Assembly: GCF_016429015.1 (NCBI RefSeq)
Contig: NZ_JAELTU010000033.1
Coordinates: 1 to 52,588, forward strand
Direction: 5' to 3'
Source of the DNA: Rhizobium sp. ASV20
GTDB taxonomy: Bacteria; Pseudomonadota; Alphaproteobacteria; Rhizobiales; Rhizobiaceae
DNA: 52,588 nt
Made by a program: the position numbers and the translations under genes. This document shows positions 27,353-35,475 of this stretch, one piece after another. The notes under the pieces were generated by a model, which was given only the letters and a program-made list of their open reading frames with translations, had not been told where the DNA came from and ran no database searches. Each line of letters starts with the position of its first letter. Position 1 is the stretch's first letter.

Positions 27353-28879
27353 ATGAGCAAGACGGACAATACCGTATTTTTCACCGGAGCGCCTCCGACG
27401 GTGAAAGATATCGTCGAGATCGCAAGACAAAATGCGACGATTGCGATTTCGCCAGAGGTCGAGAGAAAGGTCAGTTCAGCCCGGGCGGTCGTGGAACGTT
27501 ATCTTGCCGATGATCGTCCGGTCTATGGTTTGACGACTGCTTTGGGTGCAGGTGTCGATACCAGGCTTGATGCGGATGATCTGATTGCCTTTCAGATGCG
27601 CGTGCCGCAAGCGCGTGCGGTCGGTGTCGGTCCCGCGCTACCGCGCGAGGTTGTTCGAGCCATGATGGCGGCTCGCCTCGCCGGCATGGCGGCTGGCGGA
27701 TCCGGCGTGTCGCTGCCGGTGTTTTCCGGGCTGGTAGTAGCGCTCAATGCGGGCTTTCACCCGGTCGTGCCATCGCTTGGCTCCATCGGCGCCGCCGATC
27801 TTGCTCCGCTTGCGCACATGGGCAGGGCTTTGCTGGGAGATGGTGAGGCCGAGGTCGGCGGCGAGGTAACAGCAGCGGACGAGGCTCTCGAAAAAGCCGG
27901 TTTGAAACCTCTGCCGTTTGGACCGAAAGATGGGCATGTTCTCGTCGTCGCCAATAGCTTGTCTGTCGGCAGGGCCTGTCTTTGCCTGGAAGACGTTTCT
28001 CGCCTGTTCGACTGGTCGCTTGCCGCAATCGCTTTGAATGTCGAGGCTTTTCGCGCCAACATATCCGCGTTCGACGGCCGGGCGCTGGCTGCAAGACCGG
28101 CCTTCGGCCAAAGGGAGGTTGCAGCCAGACTTCGCGAGCTGCTTTCCGGAAGTTCGCTGCTCGCCGATGGTGCGGCCCGGCGATTGCAGGATCCCTTGAG
28201 TTACCGCTGCGCCCCGCAGGTCTGGGGTGCGCTTCACCATGCAATCGGTCAGGCCTATGCGGCGACGGAGATCGAGCTTGCGAGCTCGGGCGATAATCCA
28301 GTCGTGCTCGCCGATGCCGGTCTGATCCTTTCGCATGGAAATTTCGACATGACCGCCTTCGTGCTGGCATGGGAACATCTCGGTCAAGCGCTGGCGCATT
28401 GTGCCGCCGCCGCCGCCTACCGCACGATGAAGATCATGTCGGCTGCCATGTCGGACCTGCCGCGGTTCCTCACGTCGCTTGGCCAGAGCCGCACGGGTTT
28501 CGCGACGGTGCAGAAGACGATTTCGGCGCTCGAAGCCGAGATACGGCATCTGGCCGCGCCTATCTCTCTCACGCCCCTTCCGGTTGCGGACGGGATCGAG
28601 GATCAGGCGTCGATGGCGCCGAGCGTTCTGGCAAAGACGGAGGCGATCATCGAGCGGTTACGCTACCTCGTCGCCATCGAGCTTATCGCTTCGGCTCAGG
28701 CCGTCGAGCTTCGTGGTGTGGAGAGTGAGCTTGGCTTACTCACCGGGCAAGCCTACCGGCAGGTTCGTGCTCTCGTGTCACCGCTCGGTGAAGATCGCGC
28801 CATGGGGCCGGATTTCGAAAGACTATCGGAGTTCATCGAAAGTACCGGCTGGAAACCTGGTCTCGTCCAAAATTCATGA
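27353..28879 (+). CDS. Aromatic amino acid lyase (HAL/PAL) homologue lacking the MIO-forming triad
   Basis: The 508-residue protein has the HAL/PAL fold: YGLTTALG (58-65), NSLSVG (201-206), YRCAPQVWG (284-292) and SSGDNP (311-316). In HutH and PAL the stretch GSxGASGDLAPLAH contains the Ala-Ser-Gly triad that cyclises into the MIO electrophile. Here the same place reads GSIGAADLAPLAH (143-155), one residue shorter and with no Ser-Gly. The normal elimination chemistry is therefore doubtful, yet the other active-site motifs and the full length are kept, so it is unlikely to be a decaying gene. GGAGG precedes the ATG. No other hut genes are near. It probably heads an operon with the two genes that follow; its reaction is unknown. 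Confidence 0.85.
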   Translation: MSKTDNTVFFTGAPPTVKDIVEIARQNATIAISPEVERKVSSARAVVERYLADDRPVYGLTTALGAGVDTRLDADDLIAFQMRVPQARAVGVGPALPREVVRAMMAARLAGMAAGGSGVSLPVFSGLVVALNAGFHPVVPSLGSIGAADLAPLAHMGRALLGDGEAEVGGEVTAADEALEKAGLKPLPFGPKDGHVLVVANSLSVGRACLCLEDVSRLFDWSLAAIALNVEAFRANISAFDGRALAARPAFGQREVAARLRELLSGSSLLADGAARRLQDPLSYRCAPQVWGALHHAIGQAYAATEIELASSGDNPVVLADAGLILSHGNFDMTAFVLAWEHLGQALAHCAAAAAYRTMKIMSAAMSDLPRFLTSLGQSRTGFATVQKTISALEAEIRHLAAPISLTPLPVADGIEDQASMAPSVLAKTEAIIERLRYLVAIELIASAQAVELRGVESELGLLTGQAYRQVRALVSPLGEDRAMGPDFERLSEFIESTGWKPGLVQNS

Positions 28880-28992
28880 CCATGGCCGGGATGGTCGGGC
28901 CCTGGCTGGTCGTCTCATCGAAACTTTCCGACAGGCACACGACCCGCCTTATCGATAGACCGGCGCAGCCGGCACTGACATGGAGAATGGCA

Positions 28993-29997
28993 ATGCAGGA
29001 AATCTGGATCGACTATCTGAATGCTCTCGATGCGAAGGCACTGGCACTGTCCAACGATGAAATTCTGGACGCCGTGACCACAGCACTGGATGCGCAAGGG
29101 CGCGGCGAGACGGTGATCGAACCTCGTGTCCATCTCGTTCCGGAGAGCTCAGACAAAGGACATTTCAATGTCTTGCGCGGCTATGTGAAACCATTGGATT
29201 ATGCGGGCGTGAAGGTCGTCGGCGACTTCGTGGACAATTACAAGCAGGGCCTACCATCTGAAATGGCGGTGCTCAACCTCTTCGATCCACATACCGGTGT
29301 GCCGAAGGCTGTGATCGACGCGACCGCGATTACCGACATGCGCACCGGCGCGGTAACGGCGATCGGTGCCCGCCATCTTGCCCGCAAGGACAGCAAGATC
29401 CTCGGCCATATTGGTGCGCGCGGCACTTCCTATTGGAATGTGCGCCTGCTCGATCATCTCTTCGATTTCGAAGAGATCCGCGTCCACTCCCGCCGTCCGG
29501 AAAGCCGGGATGCATTCGCTGCGCGATTGGAAAAGGACCTCGGCAAGAAGATCGTCGTGACGGATAATTGGGAGGACTGCCTCAAGGGCGCCGATATCAT
29601 GATCGAAGCCAGCCGCCTGCCGGAACCTGCGCCGCTCTTCAAAACGAGCTGGGTCAAGAAAGGTGCATTCGTTGTTCCCTACGGCACGATGAGCGCGCTC
29701 GAATTCGACCTGACCGACATTATGGACAAGGTCATCGTCGACGATTGGGGACAGTGCGGCCCCGGTCGGCCGTTCGGCGCGCTGCGCCGCCATGTCGATG
29801 AGGGCAAGGTGACGGCCGAGACCCTCCATGCCGAAATCGGTCAGATCGTTTGTGGCGCCAGGCCCGGCCGCGAAAGTGACGATGAGACCATCCTCTTCTG
29901 GCATCGCGGGCTCAGCACCACCGATGTCGCGCTCGGCGCGGCGATGGTCGAAAAGGCCAGACGCATGAATATCGGCCAACGCCTTCGCTTTGCGTGA
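28993..29997 (+). CDS. Ornithine cyclodeaminase / mu-crystallin family protein
   Basis: The start at 28993 follows GGAGA at good spacing, giving 334 residues; an ATG at 28876 overlaps the lyase stop but would add a tail unlike the family. Family features include GVKVVGDF (72-79, with the substrate-binding Lys74) and ITDMRTGAVTAIGARHLA (113-130). The dinucleotide loop, usually GxGxQ, reads GARGT (141-145), so cofactor use may differ. Relatives are ornithine cyclodeaminases, alanine dehydrogenases or ketimine reductases acting on amino or imino acids. Together with a lyase homologue and a MocR regulator, this points to an amino compound as substrate. Confidence 0.85.
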   Translation: MQEIWIDYLNALDAKALALSNDEILDAVTTALDAQGRGETVIEPRVHLVPESSDKGHFNVLRGYVKPLDYAGVKVVGDFVDNYKQGLPSEMAVLNLFDPHTGVPKAVIDATAITDMRTGAVTAIGARHLARKDSKILGHIGARGTSYWNVRLLDHLFDFEEIRVHSRRPESRDAFAARLEKDLGKKIVVTDNWEDCLKGADIMIEASRLPEPAPLFKTSWVKKGAFVVPYGTMSALEFDLTDIMDKVIVDDWGQCGPGRPFGALRRHVDEGKVTAETLHAEIGQIVCGARPGRESDDETILFWHRGLSTTDVALGAAMVEKARRMNIGQRLRFA

Positions 29998-30003
29998 CCT
30001 GAT

Positions 30004-30822
30004 ATGACGACACCCCTAGCCCCAGCCATCGCATGCTCGCGCATGTACAATCTCAGCCCGCGGATTTCGGCGCAATGGGATCGCTTGTTCCAGTGGCTTT
30101 CCAGCCATTCCGATGTCGATCTTGAGATTATTCCCCACGCCGCACCCGCACCCCTTTCAGAACTTTGGGTGCGGTCGGATATGGGCGTCGTTTTCATGTG
30201 CGGCTATCCGTTTTCCAGACTGACGGCCGAGGAGCGTCCTGTGGCGTTGGCGGCGCCGGTTTCTCTCGCGGATTGGAGCAAGGGACAACCGGTCTATGCC
30301 AGCCACATCGTCGTGGGGCGTGACGTGTCATATGACCCCGCCGATCTTGCCGCCTTGCGCTGGGGGTGGACCGTGCGGGATTCTCAGTCCGGCTATAATG
30401 CACCGCGGGAATTCTTCGCCGACATCGCAAATGGGCGTTCGGCCGGAGAAACCGTTGGTCCTCTGCTTAATCCGTATGGGGTGATCGAGGCAATCCGTAG
30501 CAATGCGATCGATGTCGGTGCGATCGACGCCTATGCTTTCCAACTACTGGAACTGCATGAGCCTGATATGCTCGCCCCCTTGCGAGTGATCGCGACGACA
30601 AGGCCGGCACCCTTCCCGCTCTTCGTCGCGGCGAGGCAGTTGCCTCGCGAGACAATCGATGCGCTTCGTGCGGCGCTTCTCGATGCACACCGAAGCCCGG
30701 ACGGCCGCGCCATTTTAGGATCGCTCGGCCTTGCCGGCTTCGCCAGGCCGGATGCGGCGGCCTATGACCAGCTTCCGGCCAGAGCCAAATCGATCGATGA
30801 CGCTCTGTCAGGGCGTTGGTAA
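30004..30822 (+). CDS. PhnD-like periplasmic-binding-fold protein without a signal peptide
   Basis: This 272-residue protein resembles phosphate/phosphonate-type substrate-binding proteins: DMGVVFMCGYPFSRL, LRWGWTVRDSQSGYNAPREFF and GAIDAYAFQLLELHEPDM, the last being the hinge region that tests for a Ser/Thr-rich ligand site. There is no signal peptide or lipobox at the N terminus (MTTPLAPAIACSRMYNL), and no permease or ATPase gene accompanies it. It may therefore be cytoplasmic, as a sensor, carrier or enzyme. It starts 6 bases after the cyclodeaminase-like gene and ends the rightward operon. Confidence 0.72.
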   Translation: MTTPLAPAIACSRMYNLSPRISAQWDRLFQWLSSHSDVDLEIIPHAAPAPLSELWVRSDMGVVFMCGYPFSRLTAEERPVALAAPVSLADWSKGQPVYASHIVVGRDVSYDPADLAALRWGWTVRDSQSGYNAPREFFADIANGRSAGETVGPLLNPYGVIEAIRSNAIDVGAIDAYAFQLLELHEPDMLAPLRVIATTRPAPFPLFVAARQLPRETIDALRAALLDAHRSPDGRAILGSLGLAGFARPDAAAYDQLPARAKSIDDALSGRW

Positions 30823-30893
30823 AACCGCGGCGCGGTCACACCCCGCCCGATCGATCGGTTGGTTTGGAAGGAACACTGTCTCTCGCAAGAGGT

Positions 30894-31475
30894 TCAGGCA
30901 CCACTGGCCGGTTTCAACAGTCTCTCCGCCGCCAGCTTCAAGCATTCTTCAAAGGCGGTCAGATCCAGAAACAGCTGATCAGGCGTGACCTTTCGCGTCA
31001 CTATCGCGCCGTTGCGCGTGGCAATTCCGCCATCCAGCATCAGGTTTTCCGTCATGTCGAAATTTTCGAGGGCCATGCCGTCTGGCCCGCGATGGCGACC
31101 GTCGGCACCGAGATGCACGTCCGACCGGTAGAGGGTGCTCACACGCTCGAAGTGATTTTCGATGGCATTGGAAAAGGCAAAGGCGGGGCAACCGCGTGCG
31201 CACATGAATCCCAGTTCAAAGACCGTGCCGACATCCGCCGAGACGCCGCGAAATGGCGTGAGATTGGCGATGATGAGATCGGCACTGGTCATCAGGCTCT
31301 CGTTGATGGCGCTGATTGCCAGTCCACGCTGATACTTGGTTTCCGTTTCCGGAATGGTCAGATCGCCGGGCGAGACCGGCGTAAAGCCATAGCTGCGCGC
31401 CAGGGCGATCTTGCGGTCCAGCATTTCCCGCGCATTGGGAAGAAACACCTCGGGACCTGCCAAATAAGCTCTCAA
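30894..31475 (-). CDS. Nucleoside 2-deoxyribosyltransferase
   Basis: The family signature AYLAGPEVFLPNAREM is at the N terminus, and the catalytic region SADVGTVFELGFMCARG, with the glutamate nucleophile, is in the middle. Such enzymes exchange the base of deoxynucleosides or hydrolyse modified nucleotides. No ATG gives a family-like start: the frame is open to 31790, but the upstream part has no family resemblance. A TTG at 31475, preceded by AGGGGTAGC, gives 193 residues, matching the usual length. The gene diverges from the adenylate cyclase gene and converges on the PhnD-like gene. Confidence 0.83.
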   Translation of the reverse strand: MRAYLAGPEVFLPNAREMLDRKIALARSYGFTPVSPGDLTIPETETKYQRGLAISAINESLMTSADLIIANLTPFRGVSADVGTVFELGFMCARGCPAFAFSNAIENHFERVSTLYRSDVHLGADGRHRGPDGMALENFDMTENLMLDGGIATRNGAIVTRKVTPDQLFLDLTAFEECLKLAAERLLKPASGA

Positions 31476-31682
31476 TTCGCTACCCCTAAAACAATTTGTT
31501 TGCAGCACGGCAGACGCCGAACCATATGAAGGATATGACCGATTCAGCGTTGTCGCGCCATAGCGGAAGAGTTGGCGTGCAATTCCGCAAACTTCTGACG
31601 GAACATCGTTTCCGACAAATGGCGAGGGCGATATATTCGCCTCGGCGCAAGCAGCGACCGTCGGCGACAGGCAAGGGAATTT

Positions 31683-32942
31683 GTGGGGTACGAAATGGAA
31701 TCCTCTATTGAAGCAATGGCCGGCTCGGAAATCGATGATCGTGGTCATTGGCCGACGAAGCAAAGCAAGATCCTCGACTGGTTGATGCATGATGTTCGCG
31801 AGCAGCGCTTCATCGACAACATCCTCGTTGAACTGTGCGAGAAGATGCGGGCGGTCGGGATCTCGGTTGCACGATCAACCATGCATTTCAGAACGCTGCA
31901 TCCGCAATGGCTCGGCGCGCGGATCCTCTGGCGCACCGGCATGAAGGAAGGCGATATCGCCACCTTCAGCTATGGCGTCGAGAAGACGCCGCAGTTTCTG
32001 GCCAGTCCCATCAACGAGATTTTCAATGGCGCAATCGAAGTCCGGCAAAATCTGGAGGTCTCGGATAAAAGCCAGCTGACCTATCCCTTGTACAAGGAAA
32101 TGTATGCGGAAGGCCTGACGGATTATATCGCCTGGCCAATCTATCATACGCTCGGCAAGCGCCACATCGTCACCTTCGCATCCGATGCGCCGGGCGGATT
32201 CACGCAACGGGATATCACGTTCCTGAGGGACTTGCTGCCGGCGCTGACGATGGTGACAGAGATCAGGCTCAAGAACATTATGGCGCGTACCCTTTTACGC
32301 ACCTATGTCGGGCCGCATGCCAGCGAGCAGATCCTGGCGGGAGCGACGACACGCGGCAGCGGCGCCACTGTCGGTGCGGCAATCCTGATCTGCGACCTTC
32401 GCGACTTCACCACGATTTCTGACATGTGGCCGAGAGACGATGTCATCGAGATGCTCAACGGCTATTTCGATGCCATGGTTGAGCCGATCGAGAAGCACGG
32501 CGGCGAGATCCTGAAATTCATGGGCGACGGGTTGCTGGCCATCTTTCCGCTTAGCGATCCCAAGGCCTGCCACAATCTGCTCGTCTCCATCAGCGAGGCG
32601 CAGGCAGCGGTGGCGGCACTCAACGAAGAGAACCGAAAGCATGGCCGCGAGGTGCTTCGCTACGGAGTGGGCGTACATGTCGGCGACGTGATGTACGGAA
32701 ATATCGGCTCGCGGACGCGGCTCGACTTCACGGTCATCGGCCCTGCCGTCAATATCGCCTCACGGCTGGAATCGTTGACGAAGCAGGTAAAGCGGCCGGT
32801 GCTTCTGTCCAAAGCCTTCGTCGAAATGGCCGGTTGTCAGCGCGACATGGAAAGCCTTGGCTCCTTTCCCTTAAAGGGCTTGGGTGAACCGGTCGATGTT
32901 TTCGCCTTCACCGCGAAAGAGAAGCTGCCCGAGAATGCGTGA
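31683..32942 (+). CDS. Class III adenylate cyclase with N-terminal sensor-like region
   Basis: The start is either a GTG at 31683 (419 residues) or the ATG at 31695. The C-terminal half is a class III cyclase domain: metal aspartates in ICDLRDFTTI and KFMGDGLLAIF, the adenine-specifying lysine in EILKFMGDG, threonine in LDFTVIGPAVN where class IIIb enzymes have Thr, and the transition-state Asn and Arg in VNIASRLE. All catalytic positions are present, so it should make cyclic AMP in the cytoplasm. The N-terminal 220 or so residues are not a recognised domain and carry no transmembrane segment. Rhizobia have many such cyclases. Confidence 0.9.
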   Translation: MGYEMESSIEAMAGSEIDDRGHWPTKQSKILDWLMHDVREQRFIDNILVELCEKMRAVGISVARSTMHFRTLHPQWLGARILWRTGMKEGDIATFSYGVEKTPQFLASPINEIFNGAIEVRQNLEVSDKSQLTYPLYKEMYAEGLTDYIAWPIYHTLGKRHIVTFASDAPGGFTQRDITFLRDLLPALTMVTEIRLKNIMARTLLRTYVGPHASEQILAGATTRGSGATVGAAILICDLRDFTTISDMWPRDDVIEMLNGYFDAMVEPIEKHGGEILKFMGDGLLAIFPLSDPKACHNLLVSISEAQAAVAALNEENRKHGREVLRYGVGVHVGDVMYGNIGSRTRLDFTVIGPAVNIASRLESLTKQVKRPVLLSKAFVEMAGCQRDMESLGSFPLKGLGEPVDVFAFTAKEKLPENA

Positions 32943-33190
32943 TTGACTGACGGCTGGTTTTGCGGTGTCCCGTGGCCGATTTGTAGCCGCGCGATTCAAT
33001 CGGTTGCAAAACGTGAAGGAACGAAGGGCTGTGATCGCCGTTCTATCACCCTATAATCTAAGGTGGATCATGACGATAGCCGCCTTATTTTGAGGATCGT
33101 TGTGGAGTTACAGACGTTAGTTGAGAGCTGATTCTGTCGGCTTGGCCAAAGGGTGAATACACCCATAATACTCTGACAAGGAGAAAACAG

Positions 33191-33712
33191 ATGAGAAAAA
33201 TCCTGACACTGGCACTTTCTGCCGCATCGCTTGTGGTCGCTGGCACGGCGGCGGTGCGCGCAGCTGATCTGACGACCTATAGCGATGAGGGAACCGACGA
33301 GCGCAATGGTGTCAAGATCGGCTACCTCGATTGCGAAATCGGCGGCGGTGTGGGCTATGTCCTCGGCTCCGCGAAGGAAGTGGAGTGCACCTTCCATTCG
33401 ACAGTCGGAAAGGCGCGCGTCGATCACTACACCGGTGCGATCAGGAAGATGGGCGTCGATCTCGGCTTTACGACCCGCAGCCGGCTCGTTTGGCTGGTAT
33501 TCGCGCCGACAGCTGGCTACCATCGCGGTTCTCTGAGCGGTCTCTATCAGGGTGCCACCGTTGAAGCGACCGTGGGTGCCGGCGTCGGCACGAACATTCT
33601 CGTCGGCGGCACTGCCGGCTCCATCCAGCTTCAGACGGTTAGTGTCACGGGTCAGCTTGGCCTCAATCTCGCTGCGACCGGCACATCGGTGACGCTGACC
33701 GCGACAAACTAA
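33191..33712 (+). CDS. DUF992 exported protein
   Basis: This 173-residue protein has a signal peptide (cleavage near VRA-AD) and then the DUF992 pattern: VKIGYLDCEIGGGVGYVLGSAKEVECTF with a conserved cysteine pair, followed by DHYTGAIRKMGVDLGFT and a glycine- and valine-rich end. DUF992 proteins are common in Rhizobiales and periplasmic; I know of no defined function. AAGGAGAAAAC precedes the ATG. A TATAAT (33052-33057) upstream may be its -10 element. It is followed by a probable terminator and appears to be a single-gene unit. Confidence 0.85.
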   Translation: MRKILTLALSAASLVVAGTAAVRAADLTTYSDEGTDERNGVKIGYLDCEIGGGVGYVLGSAKEVECTFHSTVGKARVDHYTGAIRKMGVDLGFTTRSRLVWLVFAPTAGYHRGSLSGLYQGATVEATVGAGVGTNILVGGTAGSIQLQTVSVTGQLGLNLAATGTSVTLTATN

Positions 33713-33745
33713 AGTTTTACCGCTGCGAGGCGGTGCGAACTGGAT

Positions 33746-33780
33746 GGCCGCCCCGCCCACGGGCCGGGCGGCCCGCCTTT
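33746..33780 (+). terminator. Probable terminator after the DUF992 gene
   Basis: GGCCGCCC (33746-33753) pairs perfectly with GGGCGGCC (33766-33773) across a 12-base loop and is followed by CGCCTTT. An alternative internal hairpin, CGGGCC-GGGC-GGCCCG, is also possible. The T-run is short. Confidence 0.5.
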
Positions 33781-33962
33781 AGTCGGTGCTTTCGGCATCG
33801 ACACCTATCGCCCGGCCCATGGCCGCGATCGATCGTCCTCCCATCTTTTTCCGGCGACTTTGAATCTCCTCCGAGACTGATTTTTTCAACGAAAATGGTT
33901 TCATGACGAGGCGGCATGTCGCTATAGCTATGCAACCCAGAAGACCAATTGGAATCAGGCTC

Positions 33963-35195
33963 ATGACCGATACCGTCACCGATCGCTTCCTTCGCTATGT
34001 TGTTGTCGACACCCAGTCGGATTCGAGTTCGAGCACGCACCCCTCGACAGCAAAGCAGAAGAATTTGGGCCGCATCCTCGTTGAGGAGTTGCTGGCAATC
34101 GGTCTCGCCGATGCGCATCTGGATGAATACGGTTATGTCTACGCGACGATCCCGTCGACTGTCGACAAGCCGGTTCCGGTCATCTGCTTCTGCTCCCATA
34201 TGGATACCGCGACCGATTTCACGGGCACGAACGTCAAGCCGCAGATGGTGCAAAACTACAAGGGGGGCGACATCAGGCTCGTAGGCGATCCGCAACGGGT
34301 CATTCGCTTCGATGAGCACCCTGCCCTGCGCGATCAGATCGGCAATGACATCATCACCTCCGACGGCACGACACTGCTCGGAGCCGACGACAAGGCCGGC
34401 CTCGCCGAGATCGTGGCTGCTGCGCAATATCTCGTCGACAACCCTGATATCCGCCACGGTACAATCAAGCTGCTGTTCACGCCCGACGAGGAAATTGGTC
34501 GCGGTGTCGACAAGGTCGACCTTAAAAAGCTGGGAGCGCAATTTGCCTATACGGTCGACGGTGAAACCGCAGGCCACATAGAAGACGAGACGTTTTCGGC
34601 CGATGGTGTCGAAGTCCTCATTCAGGGGGTTGCCATTCATCCGGGTTTCGCGCTGGGGAGGATGGAAAACGCAATCAAGATTGCTGGTGCGATCATCGAT
34701 AGATTGCCCAGGGACATCACACCTGAAACGACAGGCGGTCGTGTCGGCTTCATTCATCCGACCGGTGTCAGCGGCTCGATGGAGAAGGCCTCGCTTGGTT
34801 TCATCATCCGTGATTTCGAAGAGGCCGGGCTCGCGGTCAAAGAGACAATACTTGAAGAGATCGTCAAGGACGTCATGACCAGCTATCCCGGTTCGTCCTA
34901 CACGTTTACGGTGAAGCACCAATATCGCAACATGAAGACAATCCTCGATGAGCACCCGCAGGTCGTCGATTATGCTGTTGAGGCGATCCGTCGCGCGGGC
35001 ATGACGCCCGTACGTGGCAGCATTCGCGGCGGCACCGATGGCTCGCGGCTCTCATTCATGGGGCTGCCATGCGCCAATCTTTTTGCCGGTGGCCACGCAT
35101 TTCACTCGCCGCTGGAGTGGGTCAGTCGCCAGGACATGGAGAAAGCCGTTAAAACGCTCGTTGAACTGGCAAAGATCTGGGCTGAGCGTACCTAG
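33963..35195 (+). CDS. pepT: Peptidase T (tripeptide aminopeptidase)
   Basis: The 410-residue M20B metallopeptidase removes N-terminal residues from tripeptides in the cytoplasm. Zinc and catalytic motifs are present: SHMDTATD (H79, D81), LGADDKAG (bridging aspartate around 142-143) and TPDEEIGRG (E176, E177), plus GGHAFHSPLEW near the C terminus with the last zinc histidine. Length matches the family. The frame is open from 33903, but the extra 20 residues are unlike the family start, so the ATG at 33963 is chosen. It has no evident operon partner. Confidence 0.93.
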   Translation: MTDTVTDRFLRYVVVDTQSDSSSSTHPSTAKQKNLGRILVEELLAIGLADAHLDEYGYVYATIPSTVDKPVPVICFCSHMDTATDFTGTNVKPQMVQNYKGGDIRLVGDPQRVIRFDEHPALRDQIGNDIITSDGTTLLGADDKAGLAEIVAAAQYLVDNPDIRHGTIKLLFTPDEEIGRGVDKVDLKKLGAQFAYTVDGETAGHIEDETFSADGVEVLIQGVAIHPGFALGRMENAIKIAGAIIDRLPRDITPETTGGRVGFIHPTGVSGSMEKASLGFIIRDFEEAGLAVKETILEEIVKDVMTSYPGSSYTFTVKHQYRNMKTILDEHPQVVDYAVEAIRRAGMTPVRGSIRGGTDGSRLSFMGLPCANLFAGGHAFHSPLEWVSRQDMEKAVKTLVELAKIWAERT

Positions 35196-35475
35196 CCGCC
35201 CGCTTCCGCAGAATAGCCTTGTCCAAAATATGAAGTAAGAACAACCCTGTTGCGAAATAGGGCACGTCTATCTGCGGGCCGTTGGCAACGTTATCATTTT
35301 GCAAGGCATCCGCGAAATTTAATATTGCGATATTACTAAATTAGACTATCCTACAATATTACCTTGGGAGGAAAGGACAACAGACGTCGCCCATTCATTC
35401 CAACTCTACGGTGCGCGCGCTCCGACAATCAGAAACTGGCTGCTTAACTGGTCAAAACTGAAACGGAGTTTAGTC
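35196..35475. other. A/T-rich control region upstream of the glycine-rich protein
   Basis: About 280 bases without a gene. The middle (about 35318-35365) is strikingly A/T-rich for this genome and probably contains the promoter of the next gene. Such patches are typical targets of MucR/Ros-type regulators in rhizobia; this is inference. Confidence 0.3.

Noticed and set aside
27638..28549. A 303-codon minus-strand frame
   Set aside because: Antisense shadow of the lyase homologue; its composition is Arg- and Gly-rich without motifs.
27353..28879. Calling the lyase homologue HutH of a histidine utilisation operon
   Set aside because: The MIO triad is missing and no hutU, hutI or hutG homologues are near.
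28876..28992. N-terminal extension of the cyclodeaminase-like gene from the ATG overlapping the lyase stop
   Set aside because: The 39 extra residues do not resemble the family start, and a better ribosome site precedes 28993.
31476..31790. Long N-terminal extension of the deoxyribosyltransferase
   Set aside because: The upstream codons overlap the adenylate cyclase start, show no family resemblance and would greatly exceed the family length.
33717..34955. A 412-codon minus-strand frame
   Set aside because: Antisense shadow of peptidase T, which has all metal motifs in the plus frame.
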